A stretch of 64,000 bases of DNA from Saxidomus purpurata (taxonomy: Eukaryota; Mollusca; Bivalvia; Venerida; Veneridae): contig JAFMSR010000019.1 of assembly GCA_022818135.1 (NCBI GenBank), forward strand, positions 35,641,639 to 35,705,638, read 5' to 3'. The translations under genes and the position numbers were made by a program. The notes under the pieces were generated by a model that was given only the letters and a program-made list of their open reading frames with translations, ran no database searches and was not told the origin of the DNA. Shown here piece by piece: positions 34,101 to 44,409 of the stretch; position 1 is the first letter of the stretch, and each line of letters begins with the position of its first letter.

Positions 34101-37100
34101 GTGCAACTCGTTACCTTGACCTTTTAGTTAGGAGCATAAGATATCCGGGTAAGTTTCGCTCACGACAGTTGCAGGTGAATGCTGTGCTAGACGGTGTCTC
34201 GGAATAACCAAAAAAGTCGTGATTACGCAATGTTTTTATTTTCGTGTTTTTTTTTTTTTTTTCGCGAATGAAGAACTTCGCGAATTCGTCAAGCAATCAA
34301 TGATCTACAACAATAAAATCGCGAAATAAACAACTTGCGAATATAAGGGTTTTTACAGCAGTTATCTACGCATACCTGTATATAACTACATGTTTAACAA
34401 AACTATAAATAGATTTCCACTAGTGGATATTCTGAATTCCATTATGGGCAAATATATTTCAAATAGGGGTGTTTTGCAGAAATGAGATATAAAAAAGGGC
34501 AAACAGCTTAACTCCTGATCATATACAGTTAAAACTGTGTTAAGGACCATCTCCGAATAAAGAACACCCTTCAATTAAAGACCAACAGGGAGATCACAAC
34601 GCATTATCTAAATATAATAAAAACACTTGTGCAAAAAGACACCTGCAAACAAAGACCACATTTGTAGCTACCCATCGGTGGTTTTATGTTCACATGTCTG
34701 ACTGTACATGTTAACAGATGCTATGCATGAATGAATTTATTTGAATATTAGAACAGTTATGAATGTAATTCTATAATTGATTTGGTAGGAAGAATAGACA
34801 AAATGTCATATGCAAGTAAGGAAAGATGTAAAAAGTCACCCGAATTAAGAAGCCATATTTATTTAAATGAATTACATCTGTATATAGCAGCTAACAGCCC
34901 TGGCACACAGGTGGAAGGAACATACCTTTGACTTTTTTTTCTTAAGCTAATGCTTTTTTCTATGCATTTTAAAATTGATATCAGAATAAATAAAAAAAAA
35001 ATTGAAAAAAAACATTTTTTTTCTTCATAGCTCTTTACTATAGACAAGGTTCCCAACACACTCTGTATGAAAACAAGCATGTCGCTCTGAAAAACTCTTC
35101 GATTTCTTTCAAATTTGAGTTACGTTAAACAAATTTGAACGAATTCTACAGAGAAATGATAGAGCTTTAAGAAAAAGTTTACTTCAATGGAAAATTCCAA
35201 GCCGTTTTCGTTCTACAAGCGAAAATGCCAAAGCTGTAGAGCGATTTTCGCTCAAACCAGAAAAATGTCACACATTTTCCAGACGGTGATTTTCACTAAA
35301 TTCTGCAATAATATTGTGGTAATGCGACAGGAAAAACTATCAAAACATGCAATATATATGTTTAGACTTCAAATCATGTCGTAGATCGTACTTTTACTCA
35401 AAATGGGTTCGATGCTACGGCGGATTTTTCATTTTTTGTTGACTAAATGCTTTTACTTTCACTTTCAATCGCCTTCGGATATGTTTTGATAATGTCCTTG
35501 AATAGCTGTTACAAATCACTGCGCAACCTCTCGGACCTTCATGGCCGCTAATACATTTTGACAATTACAAAAACTGAAAAATCCGCTGTAGTATCGAACA
35601 CATTGATGTAAAGGTACGATCTACGCCATGATTTGTAGTCTAATAATATATATTTCTTGTTTTAATGGTTGTCTTTCGCAGTACCGCAATATTAGTGGAG
35701 AATTTAGCGAAAATCACTGTCGGAATATGTGTGACATTTTTCTGGTTTTAGCGAAAATCGCTATATCAGCGTTGGTATTTTCCTTGTAGAATGAAAACGG
35801 CTTGGAATTTTCCATTGAAGTAAACTCTTTCTTAAAGCTCATCATTTCTCTCTAGAATTCATTCAAATTTGTTTAACGTAACTCAAATTTGAAAGAAATC
35901 GAAGAGTTTTTCAGAGCGACATGCTTGTTTTCATACAGAGTGTGTTGGGAACCTTGTCTATAGTAAAGAGCTATGAAGAAAAAAAAATGTTTTTTTTTCA
36001 ATTTTTTTTTTTATTTATTCTGATATCAATTTTAAAATGCATAGAAAAAAGCATTAGCTTAAGAAAAAAAAGTCAAAGGTATGTTTCTTCCACCTGTGCC
36101 CTGGCAGGCTAAATATTAAGCTTTTTTGACAAATGGCTACGCACGGTAGAGCTGGTTCGATGATTTTAGTTTCGCTAAATTTGCGATTTTTCCTACTGTT
36201 GATTTAAAACTCTCGTAAAAGAATTTAAAATTCGCGAAGAAATAAGTCTGCACACAAATCGCAAAATTTACTTTACGTGAAAATAACTCAACTTACAGTT
36301 TACCTACAGCATGTATGAAGAAATATCGACTTAGCGAAAGCGTACAATCAGGATTGAAATATAACGTAAAGTAAGTGCTAATAAGCTCGAGGTTTCATGT
36401 TGATGAAGTTTCAATAAACATCTATAATAAGTATTCTTTTTGACTTTAAAAAACTGTTTTTGGAGACAAGAACTATTAAAACTGTTCATTTAAAGGGACA
36501 TACCCTACATCTAGACGATTATATTCTCGAAACATAGATAGTGTGTTCAATGAATGTAAAATGATAAATAAATACAATGTTAAAGAAGAACATTTGACGA
36601 AAATGCCTCATTTTACCAGAAATTAATCCATATAAATGCCTTTTGTAATAAATCGCACCCACCCATTAATTGTACAACAACAGCTCTACATAGACTATTG
36701 AATAGTTTACGGTACTGCAGCATATTTTAAAACGCTTATTTTTCGATAATGACTGGAATCCATAGCTTAAACTTTTAGGTTAAGTTATAATACCACAGAA
36801 TATTCTATTATTTATGTTTTGAGGTTATTAAGTTCGACATCAGTTTTAGGGTATGTCCGTTTAAACGTCTCTTTTTATGATAGTTCGGACATTTGGCAAG
36901 CTATAATTTATAAAACAATGCATATTGCGGGCTGATCTTAAAGCTGCTCGCTCTCAGTTACCGTTGAAAAACATATTTTTCAAAAAAATTGACATACTTA
37001 TTCATAAATATAAAACTAAAGGCTAGAATGAAAAAATAAGCAAAAATCTAGGTAGGAATTTGCAGAAATCGATAACCATTGAAAAGGTCGGTTACACGGC

Positions 37101-37850
37101 ACTGCTACACTATAATTTGATTGCATATTTTTGTAAAATTAGAGATATACGTGACATGAATTTTTACTGGAGCCTTTTTTATGACCATATATTCTAAAAT
37201 ACGTTACTCACATACAGTTTGATGGACTTCATTTTTTTACAGAAATCTGAGAGCGAGCAGCTTTAATGTATAGCTACATTTAAAATGGACTTTGTTTTTT
37301 TAATGCAGATGGTGCTTCCGATGACATTGAATTGCAAAGACTTCCTTGGCATCAAATATCGGCTGATTTGAAAAACAGCTTCGACCTCGAGTTCACCGAT
37401 CCTAGAGTTATGTTTACTTGGAAGGGACCAGGTAATTATTTTATATGATTTTATTTTTGTATTGTATCATAAACTAAGTAAAAACAGACTCGGTGCACAA
37501 AAGAAACTCGACACTATAATAAGTGATGGAATAACACAAAAATAAAAAAGTAGGTAAACCATAAAACAGATCACGGCGGACAATCAAAGCTGTAACAGAT
37601 GACCATGGTTAGTTATTGTAGGAAACTAGTTTATATCGTGTCACGTGAGTAGTGTACTGAAAATAATGGAAGAAAACTAACTACTGGTAAGAAAAAGCAA
37701 TAACCAGATGTGACCTTAAACGTTTTATAAAATGTTTTCTTCATTACAGAATGTGGACTTGATGGCGAAGTTATCGTTAGTGGATCACTCGGGAGACAAC
37801 TAAACTTTCTTCTTCTATGTTTCATGTTGGTGTTGACATACCTGTTTTAA
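31164..37850 (+). CDS. Copy 3: unrecognised secreted, probably GPI-anchored protein (6 coding exons, 241 aa)
   Basis: Coding exons are 31164-31316, 32422-32552, 33312-33397, 34017-34148, 37309-37431 and 37750-37850, with the same exon lengths (153, 131, 86, 132, 123, 101) and phases as copy 2. The signal peptide, nine mature cysteines and hydrophobic C-terminal tail are kept. By hand count 25 of 241 residues differ from copy 2, clustered at residues 60-71 in exon 2 and 224-238 in the tail; T88I removes the sequon N86VT. Intron 4 is longer than in copy 2 because it has gained a 1.2-kb foldback element (34904-36098) and retains a full TTAA-flanked MITE (36494-36860). The exon 2 donor (GTAAGTGT) is closer to consensus than in copy 2. 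An AATAAA lies at 38138-38143. It is intact in the sequence; expression cannot be judged. The family is not recognised. Confidence 0.82.
32043..32380 (+). mobile_element. tRNA-derived SINE in intron 1 of copy 3 (longer form)
   Basis: It has the same head as the element at 14413, but with the central segment 32142-32257 that is missing in copy 2. A CTT occurs at both edges of that segment, as expected for a short-homology deletion in copy 2. Confidence 0.72.
32546..32860 (+). repeat. Splice-donor minisatellite, copy 3
   Basis: About nine units are nearly identical to those of copy 2, beginning at the exon 2 donor 32552/32553. In this copy the first unit has mutated to GTAAGTGT. Confidence 0.78.
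32938..33138 (+). mobile_element. TTCGCG-rich foldback MITE in intron 2 of copy 3
   Basis: Counterpart of 15196-15380 with small length differences. Confidence 0.6.
34904..36098 (+). mobile_element. 1.2-kb foldback (long inverted repeat) transposon, intron 4 of copy 3
   Basis: There are two arms of roughly 540 bases. The left starts CACACAGGTGGAAGGAACAT and the right ends GTTTCTTCCACCTGTG; they are near-perfect reverse complements around a spacer of about 120 bases (35445-35565). It is flanked by CCCTGG on both sides (34898-34903 and 36099-36104). Copy 2 has the uninterrupted site with one CCCTGG (17117-17122). It has no coding frame and is non-autonomous. Confidence 0.88.
36494..36860 (+). 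mobile_element. TTAA-flanked MITE with AGGGACATACCCTA termini (complete)
   Basis: The ends AGGGACATACCCTA and TAGGGTATGTCCGT are inverted repeats flanked by TTAA at 36490-36493 and 36861-36864. Copy 1 has the empty site at 4269-4272. Copy 2 keeps only the right end. It is non-coding and piggyBac-like by target choice (inference). Confidence 0.85.
36942..37262 (+). mobile_element. TTAA-flanked MITE, AGCTGCTCGCTCTCAG family, intron 4 of copy 3
   Basis: This is the orthologous insertion of 17626-17980, flanked by TTAA at 36938-36941 and 37263-37266, with a small internal deletion. The insertion predates the 20-kb duplication. Confidence 0.85.
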
Positions 37851-38467
37851 TAACGCTACACAATACTTCCTGATTTTTTATTTTTTGACAAGATAGCTTT
37901 AAAGTCCCAGGATCTTTTTAAATTGACTGATATTCTAAGATAATTATACTGATAGGATAATTACAGAACCATGTACTATTCACTCTAAAACAATGTTGAC
38001 ATATTCATTTCTTTTGTATTCAAGTTGCTTTATCACGAAAAGAGTTGCCAGGAAGCATTTTGAATTTTGAAAAAATACTGGTCTATATTTCTAAAATGTA
38101 CATCGTAAAACGTATAGTTACGAATGTTTTTGGTACAAATAAAGGTCATTTCCACCAGTAAGACATATTTCTTGGTAAGATAAAAGCTACTTGCTAATGT
38201 GGTCCTGGGTTAACCCTAATCCTAACTCTAACCGACATCTAAATGTAGTCAATAGAAATGTACGACATATATAATAATTCCTATCTTATTTACCGTATTG
38301 ATTGTAAATATAGACTGCTTTTTGTTATTTTGCTTTTTTTCCTTAAAATCCTTGCTCGTTTCAAAAATAAATAATAATATAAATTACATCTCTTTTTACA
38401 TTTATGTAATACTCATTGTCAGACACTTTCAGACAAATATTACTGTAATGTGTTCTTGAGCTGAAGA

Positions 38468-39188
38468 CAAGAGGGCCAAGATGGCCTAATATAGCTCACC
38501 TGAGACCTACTTATGACCATATGTGACCAAATTCAATCCTAAACTATATACCATAAGCACAAACATTCTGACCTGGACCTAAATTTCATTCAGGTAATCA
38601 TACTGACCAAGTTTCATGAAGCTCCAATGAAAAATGCAACTCATGTTGCGTATACAAGGTTTTCCTATGATTTGACCCCGTGAGGTAGCTTTTGACCCTA
38701 AATGATCCATATTCAAACTCTATCTAGATTTCATCAAGAAAATCATTCTGACACGATCATTGGAAAATGCAACATCTCTCGCAAACACAATAGTGTTCTA
38801 TGATTTGAAACCGCGACCTAGTTTTTGACCCAAGATAACCCATATCCAAACTCGACCAATCTAGGATTCATAAAGAAAGTTATTGTGACAAGGTAACCCA
38901 GTGTTTGACCCCGGATGACCAATATGCGAACTAAATCTAGTATTCATAAAGATAGTCATATCATTCTGACCAATTTTCATGATGATTCAATGAAAAAAGC
39001 AACTTCTATTGCAGACACAAGATTTTTCTATGATTTGACCCCGTGACCTATTTTTTATCCAAGATGACCCAAATTCCAACTCGACAATGATTTTATTCCA
39101 AGTTTCATGAAGATCCAGTGAAAAATGCAACCTGTATTGCATACACAAGGTCGAGTGTGAACAGACAGTCGACGGACACCAGGCGATC
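38468..39188 (+). repeat. Dispersed repeat, unit 2 counterpart of 19174-19890
   Basis: Nearly identical to 19174-19890. It contributes long minus-strand open frames that are not genes. Confidence 0.6.
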
Positions 39189-39213
39189 CCAATAGCTGAC
39201 CTTGAGGTGCAGA

Positions 39214-39780
39214 AATTCTTCAGCATCGGTAAAAGTGTGCATAAACTATTCATGCCGGCATCATCTGAGTACATGGCTGCTACCATCAAGACTAGCGGCA
39301 TTCTTTCTCACTGATGTGGAAGTGAGCTTTTGCAGGCATTTTAGAAGCCTAGGGCACTCTCAAAGTGATTGCCGGTGTTTCAGCAATAAAGCATTATCCG
39401 CTCCATCTTTGAAATCCTGTTCATGAGCATGTCTCTGCTAAGTTCTCTTGCTAACAAATTGCTCAATGTTCACACAAGTTTATGCCCTTGAATGAATAAA
39501 AGATTATCAAACTGACATCGTCCGTTATCTACCTTTAAACCACTTTCATACATTTTGACAAAATGCGATGTTCTGGGTGTTGAAAGAATTGCAAGTTAAG
39601 ATTGGATTGTGCTAATTTGGTGAAATTTCGGCATTTCAGAACAGTAAGTCGGGTGTTTGGGGCAATATGACTGGTTATCGTACAAGGCCGAGATCATTTT
39701 GACCAGGTTCGGTGACAAAAGCTGTGGAGTTCGAGAGCGCTGTCTGTCGCAGTCGGTCTCACAATACTTCCAGAGACAGA
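39214..39780 (+). repeat. Direct repeat block R, copy d
   Basis: Near-identical counterpart of 19925-20490 in duplication unit 2. Confidence 0.62.
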
Positions 39781-40094
39781 CGTATAAAAACTAGTTTTCG
39801 CGTGTTTTACTGTTCATACATGTAGTTCAAACTAAAATTGCGAAAAACACATAACTAATACATATCGTCACCTGTCCCTCTAGCTACCAATGCTTCTATA
39901 ATTGGACTTTAAAGTGATATTACCGTTCAAATTGACCATCATATTTTTTTAATTAATCATTAATCAGTGATTTATACTTCTAGAATAATAAACATTGCCA
40001 TAGTTAAAACAAAAATAACGATTGTACAACAGGTTATATTCACAATGAATATAGAGAAAATCTGAAAAAAAAACATTTTCCGACTGTCCTAGTC

Positions 40095-41260
40095 AACAAG
40101 AGCTGTCCATAAGACAGCAAGCTCGACTATTGTGGGTGTTTGCTAATAAAACAAAACTTTTATCAGTGTAATAGCAAAACAAAATTCTGCTAACTATTAA
40201 GTATAAACTAGGAAAGTTGAATCATAAAAAAAGTCAAAATCTATAACTATAGATTTAATTTTTGGTAAATTAATTGTTTGATACAAACCTGAACACTATT
40301 GCTAAGTTTGATATAACTACAATAAGTGGTAACTGAGACATGTGCAAGATAGTACCTTGCATGCAAAACTTTAACCAAATTTTCAAAGTCAAACAAGGGC
40401 CATAATTTGTACTAAATTTAAACAAGAGTTATCTGTCTTGACTGTGTGACACCTCTTAAGACAATAAAGAAGTTTCAAGTCAATATCATAAGTGGTTACT
40501 GAGATATGTGCATGATAGTACCTAGCAGGCAAAACTTTAACCAAATTTTCAAGGTCAAACAAGGGCCATAATTTGTATCAAATTTATACATTTATCTGAC
40601 TTGACTGTGTGACACCCCTTAAAGACATTAACAAAGTTTCAAGTCAATATCTGAGATATGTGCATGATAGTACCTAGCAGGCAAAACTTTAACCAAATTT
40701 TCAAAGTCAAACAAGGGCCATAATTTGTACTAAATTTATACAAGAGTTATCTGCCTTGATTGTATGACACCCCTTGAGACATGAACAAAGTTTCAAGTCA
40801 ATATCATAAGTGGTTACTGAGATATGTGCATGATAGTACCTAGCAGGCAAAACTTTAACCAAATTTTCAAAGTCAAACAAGGGCCATAATTTGTACTAAA
40901 TTTATACAAAAGTTATCTGCCTTGATTGTATGACACCCCTTGAGACATTAACGAAGTTTCAAGTCAATATCATAAGTGGTTACTGAAATATGTGCATGAT
41001 AGTACCTAGCAGGCAAAACTTTAACCAGATTTTCAAAGTCAAACAAGGGCCATAATTTGTACTAAATTTATACAAGAGTTATCTGCCTTGATTGTATGAC
41101 ACCCCTAAAGACATTAACAAAGTTTCAAGTCAATATCATAAGTGGTTACTGAGATATGTGCATGATAGTACTTAGCAGGCAAAACTTTAACCAAAGAAGC
41201 AACGCCGACGCCGACGTGACTGTAATAGCTCTCCATATTCTCCGAATACTCGAGCTAAAA
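40095..41260 (+). repeat. Same element in unit 2 with only six array units
   Basis: Counterpart of 20813-22314. The array (about 40318-41193) has about six units, one junction shortened near 40651. The length difference shows array contraction or expansion after duplication. Confidence 0.8.
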
Positions 41261-41699
41261 ACAATAACAGAAATAACTTGGTAAAACCTTATTTCCTATA
41301 TGTTTTAAACCATTCTGTTTTTAGCATTATTTTTGACTACAAAACAATGTTGTCATTTTGAAGGGTAGTATAACTTTAAAGCAAATGCACCCCGGCAATT
41401 TTTTAATAATCATTGTCATTGTTGTCCAACTAAGTTTTTATCTCAAAATATAGAAAATGCATGATTTGCACTAGTCTGGTACGTCTTCTGTAGCTTGTTA
41501 TGGACAGAATACGAAAAAGGCCTTTTTGGTTTGCATCGACGCCCTGTGTTGTATGTGCTTGACAACACACGACGGCATTTAAACTCACAGGACATCACAA
41601 ACTAGTAGATCTTTGACAAGTTCAGGATCACTCGGCTGCAATCTACATTGCTGCTTAGCAAGGGACAGGGATAAATACGAAGGTACAAGTTGTATTAGA

Positions 41700-44409
41700 A
41701 GTATTTTTATTTATTTACTGAACATGATGTTCAATATATGTCAATCATAAACATTGTATCAAATCTTATAAAAGTTAACATGATTGATAATGTATTTACA
41801 CCAAATGTAGAAGAATATGATAGCAGACCAATTACGTACTATTTAAATGAAAACATGAACTCTATTCATGCAAGTTATTACAAGAGTAAAAGTAAAACTA
41901 TTTCACTCAGTGTATTTATTCGTTCAAGTTTCTATAAGAGCAATAAGAGCAAAATTATTCTATAAGAACAAAAAATAATCTATTTCACTCCGTGTAAAGC
42001 TAAGGAAGTATTTTAAACAGTTTTGTAACACGTTATGACATCAGAGTTTATTACATATTCTCCAATTGTTAATGATTCGCAAACAAGACAGAGAATATAT
42101 GCTTACATATCGGTTAAAAAACACACAGAAAAATCTACATAAACCTTGTAAAGCGCATCTGAGCTTCGCTGTGCGAGAACAAAATGTCTTGGTCTTTGAA
42201 TCAGTGTAGAAAAATGTTAAGTCAATCTTTGTTAGTATGAGATATGCATATGATACTATTCTAAAATGCTAGTCAGTTTTTGTTGATATGGGATATGCGC
42301 ATGATGCTGTTCTATAATGCCAATTAGGTTCTGATAAACTAATAACGAAATAGAATATATCAATACAATCATACTGATGCACAAACATTTCTATCTACAC
42401 TGGTAACAGAACTCAAAAGAAATACCGGTACATGTACTTGTGTTTATACACGAATCAGTCACATTAATTTAAACATTATCTTGCGTAGGAAAAGTATGGG
42501 TAAAATATAAATTTCACATAGTAAGTCAGAAAAATGACACGCAGTAATCTTGATCTGAAGCTTAAATAATACAACCAAATAAATGGACTTATTATCCAAC
42601 ATTCTACAATAAAACAATCTCAAAGAAGCTGTTTGAAAAATGGACGTAATATTACTGAATACAAAAAATACACCAATGTTGCAAAGAAAATAATTTTACA
42701 ATTTGTCAGTCAATGACATAGATTGAAAATAGACTGCATGGAATGAAATAATCAATGTAATTTCTCGATTTAAAAACCGACACTCGCCTATTCTATAGCA
42801 CTTTTCAAGTACTATGTAACGTTAAGTCTTACCTTCCTAGAACTAGTATACCCTCAACGCTTTCTATATACAAGTATTGCACATACATCATTTGTTAAGA
42901 AAGTATATTTATTTATTACACAGGAAATTTACACTCTGAACTACCCTTGTCAAAATGAACATCGGCAACAGTAGGTAGCTGCAAGATTCAAATATCTAAT
43001 ACTAAGTTGTATAGGCCAATTGTATAGCAGGTTCCTGACAACTAAGCAGAGTTTATCTGGTTTTTCATCTTCTGTGTACACGTCTTTACCATAAAGAACT
43101 CCTCGGACAAAAAAAAAATCCTTACAAAAAAAACTGTATTTTTAAACAACCTGTACATACAACATTTTTGGCTATTTAATAACATCAGTTATAAACTTTT
43201 AGAACAATACTGACAGTTCACACCTAGTACCTCAAGAAAGCAAAATTTGCTGACTTACTGTGGAAAACATCTCCAAACATTTGGTACACAAAACAATTTA
43301 GAAAGAGAAATTTCGTGCACGTGCATTGCAATGAAAACAAAAATCATCCTTAAAAACATATCAAATTTGAAAGAGTGGATGTACAAATGTGAATAATGAT
43401 GCCATAAAGTCCTGCTTTTATCGTAAATACTGCAACAATGATATAAATAGATGATACAAGAATTTAATTTTGATACAAATGAGAATATTTTGCAAAGAAA
43501 CAATTTGCTTCACACTTATTTTCAACGGGTAACCTACAACATGCAGTGCAATGTTCACAGCACAACTAAAGAATCTTTGTCCATTTTATACGTAGTTACA
43601 GTAGTTTGGCAGTCAACCTTTAAATGCATCACAACCATTATTTTAACAAAGTTGCAGTACATGTTTTCTTTTTTTAAATTTCTTTTTCCATAGAACTGAG
43701 AACTGTCTCACTCCTCATAGTGATGTAGTTTTAACTAAATTCACTAATTTCAGACATTCTAAACCTTAAAATACAGTTATTTACAATTACTATTAACCCT
43801 TGACCCTGCAATGGCCTCGTCCATCTACCATTAATTGGCTTAAGACGCTCAGAAATAACCCAATCCTTAGAGGTAATTAACAAATTTATCCATTATTCAT
43901 ACAAGACTTGAAACAGTAGGACATTTACTCCCTAAAAATCTAAATTGATTTATATTTTCTCTCAAGATACTACCACAATCAAGTAATTGACATTTCTCAA
44001 ATTACCCACTGCAAAAAACTTCGACTACAGATGGTAACTGCAAACAGGAAACGCATTACTACCATTAAAAAAAGTAAACATGTATTGTTATTTCCTTAAC
44101 TTAAATCTTTCAGATCTTCTAACAGCTAAACATCTTCGTACAGACTGACTTTGCAATATTAACATAAATGTATGGAACAACACTTAAAACACAAACAATA
44201 AGTTGCATTTATTTCACGAAGACTAATTCAAGCAAAATAGTATTTCATTAAGCTTTATCCCGAAACAAACTTATATCAAACTTTATCTAGCCGTATAAAT
44301 ACAATCATTTCTGTAATTTTTAACCTCATTAAAAACAGATGAAAGACTTCGCATTTCAATTACTAATTAGCTACATTTAGCAACCTATGTACGTATTAAG
44401 TCAATGTTA
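41700..44409 (-). other. Probable APC 3' untranslated region and downstream flank
   Basis: The sequence after the APC stop has no coding frame I can support. On the minus strand it contains several AATAAA-type signals (plus-strand TTTATT at about 44208, 42907 and 41705), any of which could end the transcript. The stretch is almost identical to 22755-25491 in the first duplication unit; one 25-base difference lies near 43528 versus 24585. Calling it UTR is inference; the transcript end is unknown. Confidence 0.4.
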
